A DNA stretch of 64,000 nucleotides from Methanomassiliicoccus sp. (GTDB taxonomy: Archaea; Thermoplasmatota; Thermoplasmata; Methanomassiliicoccales; Methanomassiliicoccaceae). The stretch spans positions 186,001-250,000 of the forward strand of contig JAEILR010000007.1 in NCBI GenBank assembly GCA_016109435.1, given 5' to 3'. The notes beneath the pieces are model-generated. The model was not told the origin of the DNA. It was given only the letters and a program-made list of their open reading frames with translations, and did not search any database. Of the stretch, positions 26,107 to 35,350 are shown piece after piece (the first letter of the stretch is position 1; each line of letters starts with the position of its first letter). The position numbers and the translations under genes were made by a program.

Positions 26107-26970
26107 GTGGCCGTCGCCATCGCCTCCATCTCCTTCGCCAGCATTTTCATCCGGTGGAGCGACGCCCCGCCGGTGGTCATCGCCGCCTACCGCATGCTGT
26201 TCGCCTCCCTGATGCTCCTACCCTTCGCCCTGCGCGAACGTTACAGGGAGGAGGTGAGGTGGCTGGACCGCCGCCAGTGGTGGGCGGTGGTGATCATCGG
26301 GGCGGTGCTGGGGTTGCACTTCCTGGCCTTCAACGCCGCGCTGCAGGAGACCAGCATCGCCTCCGCCACCGTTCTGGTCACCGCCCACCCTATCGTGGTG
26401 GGGGTCCTGGGGTACATATACCTGAAAGAAAGGCCCCGCCGCTCCGGCCTGGGGATCGCCCTCGGACTGCTGGGCGTGGTCGTCATCTCCTCGTCCGACC
26501 TCTCAGGGGGTGCGATACTGGGCGACCTCCTTGCCCTGGTGGGCATGCTCGCCGCAGCCCTTTACCTGCTGGGAGGCAGGGTGCTGAGGCAGAGGATCTC
26601 GGTGGTGCCGTACGCCTTCCTCGTGTACTCGATCGCCGCGGCGGTGCTGTTCGCCACCGCCCTGGCCACCGGGGCCTCCCTGTGGCCATATCCAGTGGAG
26701 GAGTGGATCATATTCCTAGCCCTGGCGGCGGTGTCCACCATCCTCGGGCACACCATCCTCAACTGGTCTCTACGGTACCTCCCCGCAGCTTTCATCAGCC
26801 TGTCCATGCTGGGCGAGCCGGTGGGCGCCAGCATCCTCGCCTACCTTCTGCTGTCGGAGGTCCCCTCGGCCGGGGTGGTCGTGGGGGGATCGATGGTGCT
26901 GGCCGGGATACTTCTGTCCGCGGGCGGCGCCTCGGCCGCGCCTACCGCTGGTACGACCCCAGGTCAGTGA
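26107..26970 (+). CDS. EamA/DMT-family transporter
   Basis: A 287-residue membrane protein with two EamA repeats of five helices each; the second repeat starts near residue 150. Typical segments are FIRWSDAPPVVIAAYRML, LQETSIASATVLVTAHPI and LRYLPAAFISLSMLGEPV. It probably exports amino acids or metabolites. The annotated start is GTG 26107; no ATG/GTG/TTG exists between it and the preceding gene in this frame, and similarity seems to continue a few residues upstream, so the N-terminus is uncertain. Its 3' end overlaps convergent carB by 29 bases. Confidence 0.85.
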   Translation: MAVAIASISFASIFIRWSDAPPVVIAAYRMLFASLMLLPFALRERYREEVRWLDRRQWWAVVIIGAVLGLHFLAFNAALQETSIASATVLVTAHPIVVGVLGYIYLKERPRRSGLGIALGLLGVVVISSSDLSGGAILGDLLALVGMLAAALYLLGGRVLRQRISVVPYAFLVYSIAAAVLFATALATGASLWPYPVEEWIIFLALAAVSTILGHTILNWSLRYLPAAFISLSMLGEPVGASILAYLLLSEVPSAGVVVGGSMVLAGILLSAGGASAAPTAGTTPGQ

Positions 26971-29900
26971 TGTCCAGGGGGCCCTGCCTGGCCCTCTTCA
27001 TCGCCGCCACGGTGGCCCGGGCGGCCTGGACCGTCGTGAGGAACGGTATCTCCAGCTCCACCGCCAGGCGGCGCATCATGTACCCATCCCGCCGGGCCCC
27101 GGAGGCCTCGCTGGGAGTGTTCACGATGAGATTGATGTCTCCCTTGCGCATGAGGCCCAGGGCGTCGGGCGCCATCTTCTGGGAGATGGTGTATACCGTG
27201 GTGGTCTGTAGCCCCTTGTCCCTAAGGAAGGTGGAGGTGCCCTTGGTGGCGTAAATGCGGAAGCCCATGTCCCGGAGGTCCCGGGCGATCTCCAGTAGAT
27301 GGGGCTTGTCCGCGTCGCTGACCGTGATGTACACCCCGCCCTCGGTCGGCAGCTTCATGCCCGCCGAGATAAAGGCCTTGTAGCATGCCGCGTCGAAGGT
27401 CTGGGCGATGCCCATGACCTCCCCGGTGGAACGCATCTCCGGTCCCAGGATGGAATCGACCCCGGGCAGCTTGAGGAACGGGAACACCGAGGCCTTGACC
27501 GCCACGTGGTCGTAGCGGGCCACCCCCACGTGGCCCAGCTCCTTGAGGGTGCGGCCGAGCATCACCTTGGTGGCGATCTTGGCCAGGGGGACCCCGATGG
27601 CCTTGGACACGAAGGGCACGGTACGCGATGCCCGGGGGTTCGCCTCGATCATGTACACATCCCCGTCCTTCACCGCCAGCTGGAGGTTCATCAGGCCCCG
27701 GATGTTCAGCCCCTTGGCCACCTTGTTGGAGATGTCCACGATCTTGGAGATCATGAGCGGCGAGAGGGTCTGGGCTGGCATGCTCATGGTGGCGTCGCCG
27801 GAGTGCACCCCCGCCTCCTCGATGTGCTCCAGAATGCCGCCGATGAAGGTGTCCGTGCCGTCGGACACGATGTCCACATCGATCTCCACCGCGTGGGAGA
27901 GGTACTTGTCAACCAGGATGGGATGGGCCTTGGACGCCTTGACCGCCGTAGCCACATAGGTCCGCAGCTCGTCCTCGCTGTACACGATCTCCATGGCCCG
28001 CCCGCCGATGACATAGGAGGGGCGGACCAGGACCGGGTATCCGATGCGCTCGGCGATAGCCCGGACGTCATCGAACGAGTATCCCGTCCCCGAGCGGGGC
28101 TGGAGGATCTCCAGCCGGTCCATCAGGGCCGAGAACTGCTTGCGGTCCTCCGCCGCGTCCACGTCCAGGGGGGAGGTGCCCAGGACCTTGGTCTTCTTGC
28201 CCTCCAGCGCCTTCAGGAGGGGCATGGCGAGATTGATCGCGGTCTGCCCCCCGAACTGCAGGATGACGCCGTCGGCGTCCTCGTTCTCGATAACGTCCAG
28301 GACGTCCTCGAGGGTCAGGGGCTCGAAGTACAGGCGGTCGGAGATGTCGTAGTCGGTGGACACCGTCTCGGGGTTGTTGTTGATGATGATGGCGTCCACT
28401 CCCTCCTCCTGGAGGGCCATTACTCCGTGGACGCAGGCATAGTCGAACTCGATGCCCTGCCCGATGCGGATGGGGCCCCCGCCGACGATGATCACCTTCT
28501 TGTTGGGGGTCGGCCGGGCTTCGTTCTCCGTCTCGTAGGTGGAATAGAAGTACGGCGTCTCGGCCTTGAACTCCGCGGCGCAGGTGTCCACCATCTTGTA
28601 CGTGGGCAGGGTGCCGCGGTCCTTGCGCAGCCTCCTGACCCCTTCCTCCGTTCGTCCGGACAGCCGGGCGATGGTGCTGTCGGAGAAGCCCGTCCGCTTG
28701 GCCTTCCGGATGAGCTCCGGAGAACTGTCGGTCTTGAGCCTCTCCTCGATGTCCAGGATGTTCTTGATCTTGGTGATGAAGAAGGGGTCCCAGGCGGTCA
28801 GGCGGGCGATCTCCTCGACCGTCACGCCCCGCCTCAAGGCCTCGGCCATGACGAAGAGCCTCTGGTCGGTGGCGACCTTCAGCTCCTTGATCATCTGCTC
28901 TTCCCCGATGTCCACCGGGTCAAGGTACTCCTGGTCGATCTCCAGGGAGCGTATGGCCTTCAGGATCCCCTCCTCGATCGTCCGTCCGATGGCCATGACC
29001 TCCCCGGTGCTCTTCATCTGGGTGCCCAGGGTCCGGTCCACGGTGCGGAACTTGTCGAACGGCCAGCGGGGGATCTTAATGACCACGTAGTCCAGCGTGG
29101 GCTCGAACGCGGCGAAGGTCTTCCCGGTGATGCGGTTCGGTATCTCGTCCAGGTCGTAGCCCACCGCGATCTTGGCGGCCACCCTGGCGATGGGATAACC
29201 GGTCGCCTTGGACGCCAGGGCCGAGGACCTAGACACCCGGGGGTTCACCTCGATGACCCTGTACTCTTTGGTCACCGGGTCCATGGCGAACTGCACGTTG
29301 CACCCGCCGGCGATGCCCAGCGCCCGTATGGTCTTGATGCTGGCGTCCCGCAGCCGCTGGTGGTCCTGGTCGCTCAGCGTCTGGGCCGGGGCGATGACGA
29401 TCGACTCCCCGGTATGGATGCCCATGGGATCGAGGTTCTCCATGCTGCAGATGATGATGCAGTTGTCGTTGGAGTCCCTCATCACCTCGTACTCGAACTC
29501 CTTCCACCCCAGCACGGACTCCTCGATGAGCACCTGGTGGATGCGGGAGTAGATCAGTCCGCGGCCGGTGATGGTGATCAGCTCCTCCTCGCTGTAGGCG
29601 ATGCCCCCGCCGGTGCCTCCCAGAGTATATGCCGGACGCACCAGCACGGGGTAGGTCCCGATCTCCCGGGCGGCCTCCAACGCTTCCTCGACGCTGTGGA
29701 CCGTCCTGCTCTTGGGGATCGGCTCCCCGATGCGGATCATCATCTCCCGGAACAGCTCGCGGTCCTCGGACAGCGCGATCGCTTCCGGCTGGGTGCCCAG
29801 CAGCTTGATGCCCAGGCGGTCCAGGGTGCCGTTCTCGGCCAGTTCGGAGCAGATGTTGAGGGCGGTCTGCCCGCCCATCCCGGACAGGATGCCGTCGACC

Positions 29901-30142
29901 TTCTCCTTCTCCGCGATGCGGGCGACGGTCTCCGCGTTCAGAGGTTCGATATAAACGATGTCGGCTGTTTCCACGTCCGTCTGGATCGTCGCCGGGTTGG
30001 AGTTGACCAGCACCGTGGTGTACCCTTCCTCGCGCAGCGAGCGGCAGGCTTGGGTGCCGGAGAAGTCGAACTCCGCGGCCTGGCCGATCACGATCGGCCC
30101 GGAGCCGATGACCATGATCTTCTTCAGGTCGGTCCGCTTCAT
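26942..30142 (-). CDS. carB: Carbamoyl-phosphate synthase large subunit
   Basis: A full-length 1066-residue CarB, unsplit, with two homologous ATP-grasp halves and a C-terminal MGS-like domain. It makes carbamoyl phosphate for pyrimidines and arginine (and indirectly for HypF). Seen: KIMVIGSGPIVIGQAAEFD, RPAYTLGGTGGGIAYS, EVNPRVSRSSALASKATGYP in half one; KKVIIVGGGPIRIGQGIEFD, RPSYVIGGRAMEIVYS, EANPRASRTVPFVSKA in half two. It overlaps carA by four bases. Confidence 0.97.
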   Translation of the reverse strand: MKRTDLKKIMVIGSGPIVIGQAAEFDFSGTQACRSLREEGYTTVLVNSNPATIQTDVETADIVYIEPLNAETVARIAEKEKVDGILSGMGGQTALNICSELAENGTLDRLGIKLLGTQPEAIALSEDRELFREMMIRIGEPIPKSRTVHSVEEALEAAREIGTYPVLVRPAYTLGGTGGGIAYSEEELITITGRGLIYSRIHQVLIEESVLGWKEFEYEVMRDSNDNCIIICSMENLDPMGIHTGESIVIAPAQTLSDQDHQRLRDASIKTIRALGIAGGCNVQFAMDPVTKEYRVIEVNPRVSRSSALASKATGYPIARVAAKIAVGYDLDEIPNRITGKTFAAFEPTLDYVVIKIPRWPFDKFRTVDRTLGTQMKSTGEVMAIGRTIEEGILKAIRSLEIDQEYLDPVDIGEEQMIKELKVATDQRLFVMAEALRRGVTVEEIARLTAWDPFFITKIKNILDIEERLKTDSSPELIRKAKRTGFSDSTIARLSGRTEEGVRRLRKDRGTLPTYKMVDTCAAEFKAETPYFYSTYETENEARPTPNKKVIIVGGGPIRIGQGIEFDYACVHGVMALQEEGVDAIIINNNPETVSTDYDISDRLYFEPLTLEDVLDVIENEDADGVILQFGGQTAINLAMPLLKALEGKKTKVLGTSPLDVDAAEDRKQFSALMDRLEILQPRSGTGYSFDDVRAIAERIGYPVLVRPSYVIGGRAMEIVYSEDELRTYVATAVKASKAHPILVDKYLSHAVEIDVDIVSDGTDTFIGGILEHIEEAGVHSGDATMSMPAQTLSPLMISKIVDISNKVAKGLNIRGLMNLQLAVKDGDVYMIEANPRASRTVPFVSKAIGVPLAKIATKVMLGRTLKELGHVGVARYDHVAVKASVFPFLKLPGVDSILGPEMRSTGEVMGIAQTFDAACYKAFISAGMKLPTEGGVYITVSDADKPHLLEIARDLRDMGFRIYATKGTSTFLRDKGLQTTTVYTISQKMAPDALGLMRKGDINLIVNTPSEASGARRDGYMMRRLAVELEIPFLTTVQAARATVAAMKRARQGPLDITDLGSYQR

Positions 30143-31221
30143 CGCTTCGCCTCCAGTATCTTGACGAAGTCGTCGAAAAGGAAGGTAGTGTCCCGGGGAC
30201 CGGCGGCGGCCTCGGGGTGGTACTGCACCGAGAATATGGGAAGCTCACGGTGCCTCAATCCCACCACCGTGCCGTCGTTGACGTTGAGGTGGTCGACCTC
30301 CAGGCCGCTGCCGTGCAGCGATTCCGGGTCCAGGACATAGCCGTGGTTCTGGGAGGTGATGAACACCCGCCCGTTATGCTTCACCGGCTGGTTGACCCCC
30401 CGGTGCCCGAACTTCATCTTGTAGGTGACGCCCCCGAAGGCCAGGCCCAGAAGCTGGTTCCCCATGCAGATGCCCATGATGGGAAGCTCCTCCTTGAGGT
30501 CCCTGATGGTGCGTATGGTCGTGGCCTCCAGGTCGGGATGCCGGGGGTCGCCCGGGCCGTTGGACAGGAACAGTCCGTCCAGTTCTTCGTCCCTGAGGAC
30601 CGAGGCCGGAGTGTCGTAGGGGACCTGAACGACGGAGAACCGCTTGCGCAGCTCGTTGACGATGTTGGACTTCACCCCGCAGTCGATGAGCCCCACGCGC
30701 TTGGCGCCCTTCTTCTCGTAGCGGAGGATGGTCTTGGTACTGGCCTCCGCCACCAGGTTGGAGTCGGAGGGGTAGGGCATGCGGCACACCTGGTCCAGCA
30801 CGTCCTGGGGGTCCTCATCGAAGGCGATGGCCCCCCTGAGGACGCCCTTCTCCCTGATCCCTATGATGATGGACCGGGTGTCCAGTTCGGAGATCCCCGG
30901 GACCTTGTTCTTCTTAAGGAGGCCGTCCAGGGTATCATGCCCGTACATCGCGGACGGGGAAAAGCACGCCTCCCTCACCACGAACCCGCGCACCTGGACG
31001 GAGGGCGATTCCGAGAACCTGTCGTTGATTCCGTAGTTGCCGATAATCGGGTGGGACATGATAAGTATCTGGCCTTTGTAGGAGGGGTCGGTCAGGCTCT
31101 CCTGGTATCCGCACATGCCGGTGCTGAACACGACCTCGCCATACACAGTCTTCTCAAAACCGAAGCCAGTGCCCTCAGCTATGGTCCCGTTCTCGAGGAT
31201 GAGGTGGCACTGTTTTACCAT
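30139..31221 (-). CDS. carA: Carbamoyl-phosphate synthase small subunit
   Basis: A 360-residue glutaminase subunit. The N-terminal CPSase small domain has STGMCGYQESLTDPSY. The class I amidotransferase domain has SNGPGDPRHPD, the nucleophile in MGICMGNQLLGLAFGG, and FSVQYHPEA. The start MVKQCHLILE at 31221 is about 27 bases from a TATA-like CTTAAGTA, so nearly leaderless; the longer upstream frame lies outside the predicted transcript. Confidence 0.96.
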   Translation of the reverse strand: MVKQCHLILENGTIAEGTGFGFEKTVYGEVVFSTGMCGYQESLTDPSYKGQILIMSHPIIGNYGINDRFSESPSVQVRGFVVREACFSPSAMYGHDTLDGLLKKNKVPGISELDTRSIIIGIREKGVLRGAIAFDEDPQDVLDQVCRMPYPSDSNLVAEASTKTILRYEKKGAKRVGLIDCGVKSNIVNELRKRFSVVQVPYDTPASVLRDEELDGLFLSNGPGDPRHPDLEATTIRTIRDLKEELPIMGICMGNQLLGLAFGGVTYKMKFGHRGVNQPVKHNGRVFITSQNHGYVLDPESLHGSGLEVDHLNVNDGTVVGLRHRELPIFSVQYHPEAAAGPRDTTFLFDDFVKILEAKR

Positions 31222-31225
31222 CGAG

Positions 31226-31237
31226 ATTTTGCAAAAT
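31226..31237. promoter_or_regulatory. 12-bp perfect palindrome at the carA start site
   Basis: ATTTTGCAAAAT sits between the TATA-like element (31248-31257) and the carA ATG (31219-31221), overlapping the predicted transcript start. It could be a repressor site; no factor is assigned. Confidence 0.35.
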
Positions 31238-31568
31238 AGGAGGGTTGTACTTAAGTTTTGGCATGCGAGGCCGGACATCGCCGCCGAATAATGTCCGCGA
31301 GCGGACACTCGCGCTCCGAGGTTCCTCGCTTTTCATATCGGATCGGGCGCAGGCCCACGGAAGTCGGCGATGATCGGGGAAGGGTCCGGCCGATCCATCG
31401 CCCCGGCCGCGTTGCCGATGGTGGCCGCCCCCTCCGAGACATAGCCCGTCGGCGAGGTGATCGTGGTCCGGACGGGCCTCCGAGCTGGTCCGGAACGGGA
31501 GGATGTCGCACCGCCTGGGACGACGCCCCGAGGATAATATAAAATAATCTCAACCCATCGTTCAAGGT
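31238..31568. other. Non-coding stretch between carA and aPelota
   Basis: No convincing gene is seen: the one plus-strand frame of 94 codons is Arg-rich and looks like G+C-driven chance. It holds the carA TATA-like element, a 7-bp-arm inverted repeat TGTCCGC-GA-GCGGACA at 31292-31307, and the aPelota TATA box TAATATAAAA at 31535-31544. An unrecognised small RNA cannot be excluded. Confidence 0.5.
31535..31544 (+). promoter_or_regulatory. TATA box of aPelota
   Basis: TAATATAAAA lies about 30 bases before the ATG at 31569, so the mRNA should be leaderless or nearly so. Confidence 0.6.
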
Positions 31569-32618
31569 ATGCGCGTCCTTCACCAAGACCGCCAAGCCGG
31601 GGAGATCAAGGTGCAGGTCGAGACCCTCGACGACCTGTGGCACCTGTACAACATCATCGTCCCCGGGGACATCGTCATCTCGGTCACCTACCGGAGGGAC
31701 GAGTCCCAGACCGATAAGCTCAGAGCGGAGCGGGGGGAGAAGAAGCGCATGGTGCTGGCGGTCCGGGCCGAGGACGTGGACTTTCAGGAATCGGAGAACC
31801 GCCTGCGCATCCACGGGGTCATCGTGGAAGGGCCGCAGGACGTCGGGTCATACCACACCCTGAACCTGGGGGAGGCGGACGTGCTCACCATCCGCAAGGA
31901 GAGATGGAGCCATGCGGTCCTGGAGAGGGTCAAGAGGGCGGTGGAGGACTCCAAGAAGCCCAAGATCCTGTTTGTGGCTCTAGAGAACGACGAGGCGGTC
32001 ATCGCGGTGGCCCGCCAGTTCGGCATCAAGGAGATCGCCCGGATCTACGCCCCGTCGTCCGGGAAGATGTACGACCAGAAGGCGGACGGCAATTACTTCG
32101 AGGACATCATCGAGAAGGTGAAGCAGTCGGCCGAGCCCAACGTCCCCATCGTCGTCCTGGGCCCCGGGTTCGCCAAGGAGGCCCTAGTGGCCATGGGCAA
32201 GGCCAAGGAGCCGGACATCTTCCGCGGCGCCCACGTCTACCACACCGGCCAGGCGGGGATGGCCGGGGTGCACGAGCTGATGAAGGCCGGCCTAGGCACC
32301 GAGATCGTCATGGGCTCACGCGTCGCCCTGGAGACCAAGGTGGTGGAGGACGTGCTGACCGAGATCGCCCGGAGCGGCCCGGTGGCCTACGGTCCGGAGG
32401 AGGTCCGCCGGGCGGTGGACATGGGGGCGGCAGAGACCCTGCTGGTCCTGGACAGCCTGGTACGACAGAACCGCTACGGGGCCCTGATGTCGGCGGTGGA
32501 GAACGCTCGTGGAAAGGTCATCGTGGTCAGCGAACGGTTCGAGGCGGGAAAGAAGCTGGAATCGATAGGCGGTCTTGCCGCCCTGCTGCGGTTCCGCCTT
32601 CCCGACCTGCCCCGGTGA
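31569..32618 (+). CDS. pelA: mRNA surveillance protein aPelota (Dom34 homologue)
   Basis: A 349-residue eRF1-like protein that, with an aEF1A-type GTPase and ABCE1, rescues stalled ribosomes. The N-terminal Sm-like domain (about 1-125) has DLWHLYNIIVPGD and DTLNLGEAD-like features (YHTLNLGEADVLTI). The central domain (about 130-255) lacks the GGQ release motif, as expected for Pelota. The C-terminal domain has MGAAETLLVLDSLVR. The length matches archaeal Pelota. Confidence 0.95.
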   Translation: MRVLHQDRQAGEIKVQVETLDDLWHLYNIIVPGDIVISVTYRRDESQTDKLRAERGEKKRMVLAVRAEDVDFQESENRLRIHGVIVEGPQDVGSYHTLNLGEADVLTIRKERWSHAVLERVKRAVEDSKKPKILFVALENDEAVIAVARQFGIKEIARIYAPSSGKMYDQKADGNYFEDIIEKVKQSAEPNVPIVVLGPGFAKEALVAMGKAKEPDIFRGAHVYHTGQAGMAGVHELMKAGLGTEIVMGSRVALETKVVEDVLTEIARSGPVAYGPEEVRRAVDMGAAETLLVLDSLVRQNRYGALMSAVENARGKVIVVSERFEAGKKLESIGGLAALLRFRLPDLPR

Positions 32619-32783
32619 CCGGGCGACGCCATCCCTATGGCCGAGGCCTCGCCCGGCCATATCGCCGAACGATTAAGTTTATTATCTAGAAAGGGGTAAA
32701 GTTCAGGGTCCATTCCGTCTCGGTGTAGGGACGAACCCCCCAATGGTTAGACAGATGAACTTGTTCCGAGGGGGACATTGGAC

Positions 32784-32802
32784 GTGGAAGCCTGTCTTCC
32801 AC
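32784..32802. repeat. Inverted repeat upstream of the homocitrate synthase promoter
   Basis: A perfect 7-bp stem GTGGAAG / CTTCCAC with a 5-base loop lies just upstream of a TATA-like AATAAATA (32815-32822). It may be an operator or a transcript hairpin; no run of T follows it. Confidence 0.4.
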
Positions 32803-32814
32803 AATAACGCTTTG

Positions 32815-32822
32815 AATAAATA
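32815..32822 (+). promoter_or_regulatory. TATA-like element of the homocitrate synthase operon
   Basis: AATAAATA predicts initiation near 32845, about 33 bases before the first ATG of the operon. Confidence 0.4.
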
Positions 32823-32877
32823 CCGGCTAGTGTTACGCAGCGCTCATCCAGAGCGGAAGTAGGCCCTACATTACGGG

Positions 32878-34095
32878 ATGACGAACATGCAGGAAAGGGG
32901 ACGAAAGATGAAGGACAAGCAGAAGGTGCGGGCTAAGCTGGACAGGTGCAAGCTCATCGTCTGCGACACCACCCTCAGGGATGGCGAGCAGGCCGCTGGC
33001 ATCGTGTTCGCCAATCTGGAAAAGGTGCGCATCGCCAAGCTGCTGGACGAGATCGGAGTGCAGCAGATCGAGTCGGGTATCCCGGCCATGGGCGGAGATG
33101 AGAAAGCATCGATAAAGCGCATCGCCCACCTGGGGCTGGACGCCTCCATCTTGGGATGGAACCGGGCCTCCAAGGAGGATATATCCCACAGCATCGACTG
33201 CGACGTCGACTCGGTCGCCATCTCCATGTCCTCCTCGGACATTCACATCGAGCACAAGCTGATGAAGACCAGGCAGTGGGTCCTGGACCGGATCGTGGAG
33301 TCGGTGGAGTACGCCAAGGACCACGGCATGTACATCTCGGTCAACGCCGAGGACGCCTCCAGGGCGGACCCCGAGTTCATGGTCCAGTTCGCCCAGACCG
33401 CCAAGGACGCCGGCGCTGATCGGGTCCGGTACTGCGACACCCTGGGCATCATGACCCCCTCCGGAATGTACGATGCCATCAAGGACCTCATCGACCGGGT
33501 CCACATCCCCGTCGAGATGCATACTCACAACGACTTCGGCATGGCCACGGCCAACGCCATCGCCGGGGTGCAGGCCGGCGCGACCTTCCTCAGCACCACG
33601 GTCATGGGCATCGGCGAGAGGACCGGCAACTCCCCTCTGGAAGAGGTGGTCATGGCCTCCAAGCACCTTCTGGACATCGACACCGGGATCGAGACCAGGC
33701 GGCTCAGGGAGATCGCCGAGTACGTCGCCCGGGCCTCCAGCCGGGAGATCCCCGCGTGGAAGCCCATCGTCGGTCAGAACTGCTTCGCCCACGAGGCCGG
33801 CATCCACACCGACGGGGTCATGAAGTTCCTCTCCAACTACGAGCCGTACTCCCCCGAGGAGGTCGGCATGTCCCGCAAGATCATCGTGGGAAAGCACTCC
33901 GGAAGGAGCACCATCAGGCAGATACTGGCATCCAAGGGCATCGAGCTGGACGACGAGGCGGCGGGGGCGATACTGGAGATCGTCCGCGCGACCTCGGTCT
34001 CGTTGAAGCGCTCGCTCTCGGAGAACGAGCTGGTATACATCTATCAGGATTATCGGGAAGGGACGAGCCCCGCCCCTACTAACAAGGTGAACTAG
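32878..34095 (+). CDS. Homocitrate synthase-type enzyme (AksA/NifV/LeuA family)
   Basis: A 405-residue DRE-TIM metallolyase. Seen: VCDTTLRDGEQAAGI (metal and 2-oxoacid site), ESGIPAMGGDEKASI, which resembles NifV/AksA homocitrate synthases, HTHNDFGMATANAIAG, and NCFAHEAGIHTDG. No C-terminal LeuA regulatory domain is present. It likely condenses acetyl-CoA with 2-oxoglutarate, for coenzyme B side-chain (2-oxosuberate) or lysine synthesis. ATG 32878 is chosen; ATG 32908 with GGGG upstream is an alternative. It is followed one base later by the homoaconitase large subunit gene. Confidence 0.85.
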   Translation: MTNMQERGRKMKDKQKVRAKLDRCKLIVCDTTLRDGEQAAGIVFANLEKVRIAKLLDEIGVQQIESGIPAMGGDEKASIKRIAHLGLDASILGWNRASKEDISHSIDCDVDSVAISMSSSDIHIEHKLMKTRQWVLDRIVESVEYAKDHGMYISVNAEDASRADPEFMVQFAQTAKDAGADRVRYCDTLGIMTPSGMYDAIKDLIDRVHIPVEMHTHNDFGMATANAIAGVQAGATFLSTTVMGIGERTGNSPLEEVVMASKHLLDIDTGIETRRLREIAEYVARASSREIPAWKPIVGQNCFAHEAGIHTDGVMKFLSNYEPYSPEEVGMSRKIIVGKHSGRSTIRQILASKGIELDDEAAGAILEIVRATSVSLKRSLSENELVYIYQDYREGTSPAPTNKVN

Positions 34096-34096
34096 A

Positions 34097-35350
34097 ATGG
34101 GAACGATCTCAGAGAAAATTCTATCAGCACATGCTGGAAAGGAGGTCCACGCCGGCGATATTTGCATCGTACCGGTCGACTTCATGATGTCCCAGGACGG
34201 AACGACCGGCCTGACCATCAAGGCGTTCAAACAGATGGCGGCTAGCTGCATAGCGAACCCCAAGAAGTATGCCATTGTCATCGATCACAACTCTCCGTCG
34301 CCGATGGAGTCGGTGTCCAACATCCACAAGGAGATGAGGGAGTTCGCCGACCAGCAGGGCTCCCTCATCTACGATGTGGGAGAGGGCGTCTGCCACCAGC
34401 TGCTCCCGGAGCGCGGCCATGTGCTCCCTGGGAATGTGGTCATCGGCGGCGATTCGCACACCTGCACCTACGGCGCGCTCAACGTGTTCGCCACTGGGGT
34501 CGGCTCCACCGACCTGGCGGCGGCCCTGGTCACCGGCCAGATCTGGTTCCGTGTGCCCAGCACCATCAAGTTCGTGTACGACGGCACTCTGCCGGCGGGA
34601 ACGTACTCCAAGGACGTCATCCTGCACATGTGCAAGACCCTGACCTCCCGCGGCGCGACGTACAAGGCCCTGGAGATATACGGCTCGGTCATCGACGCCA
34701 TGTCCGTGGACGCCAGGATGACCATCTCCAACATGGTCGTCGAGGTCGGAGCCAAGGTCGGCCTGATGCCCTGCGACGGCCGGGTTCGCGAGTACGTAAG
34801 GCAGCGGACCAACGCCCCGTTCAAGGGCGTGGAGGCCTCGGGCTCGGCAATCTACGACCGGGTCATCAGGGAGGACCTCTCCGACCTGCCCCCCCAGATC
34901 GCCAAGCCCCACGAGGTCGACAAGGTCGTGAATGTGGACCAGGTGGCCGGCACCGAGCTGGACCAGGTGTTCATCGGCACCTGCACCAACGGCAGGCTGG
35001 AGGACCTCAGGATCGCCTCTGAGATCCTGGCCGGCAAGAAGGTGGCCAGGGGCCTGCGCCTCATCGTCGCCCCGGCATCCCGGAACGTCCTGCTGGACGC
35101 CATGAGGGAGGGGTACATCGACAGCCTGGTCCGCGCCGGTGCGACGGTCATCGCGCCCTCCTGCGGTCCCTGCGTGGGCACCTGCAACGGCGTCCCCTCG
35201 GACGCTGAAACCGTACTATCCACCGCCAACCGCAACTTCAAGGGCCGCATGGGCAACACCAAGGCGGAGATCTATCTCAGCAGCCCGGCCACCGCGGCGT
35301 ACTCCGCGATGCTGGGCCACATCGCCGACGTCCGGGAGGTGAAGCAATGA
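34097..35350 (+). CDS. Homoaconitase / isopropylmalate isomerase-type large subunit
   Basis: A 417-residue aconitase-family large subunit of the two-subunit LeuC/HacA type. Fe-S ligands are Cys296 (GTCTNGR), Cys356 and Cys359 (PSCGPCVGTC). GGDSHTCTYGALNVFATGVGSTD is the substrate/cluster segment. With the small subunit it isomerises homocitrate (or isopropylmalate/citramalate) by dehydration and rehydration. The adjacent homocitrate synthase-type gene favours homoaconitase. It overlaps the small-subunit gene by four bases. Confidence 0.88.
   Translation: MGTISEKILSAHAGKEVHAGDICIVPVDFMMSQDGTTGLTIKAFKQMAASCIANPKKYAIVIDHNSPSPMESVSNIHKEMREFADQQGSLIYDVGEGVCHQLLPERGHVLPGNVVIGGDSHTCTYGALNVFATGVGSTDLAAALVTGQIWFRVPSTIKFVYDGTLPAGTYSKDVILHMCKTLTSRGATYKALEIYGSVIDAMSVDARMTISNMVVEVGAKVGLMPCDGRVREYVRQRTNAPFKGVEASGSAIYDRVIREDLSDLPPQIAKPHEVDKVVNVDQVAGTELDQVFIGTCTNGRLEDLRIASEILAGKKVARGLRLIVAPASRNVLLDAMREGYIDSLVRAGATVIAPSCGPCVGTCNGVPSDAETVLSTANRNFKGRMGNTKAEIYLSSPATAAYSAMLGHIADVREVKQ

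Noticed and set aside
27299-30340. A 1013-codon open frame on the plus strand opposite carB
   Set aside because: It is the mirror frame of carB in G+C-rich DNA; its product is Gly/His/Asp/Val-rich with no domain, and carB is unambiguous.
31258-31542. 94-codon plus-strand frame before aPelota
   Set aside because: Arg/Gly/Pro-rich, no ribosome-binding site, and it overlaps the carA promoter; considered chance.
32784-32802. Rho-independent-like terminator of pelA
   Set aside because: The hairpin lies 165 bases downstream of the stop, has no T-run after it, and archaeal termination does not rely on such hairpins.
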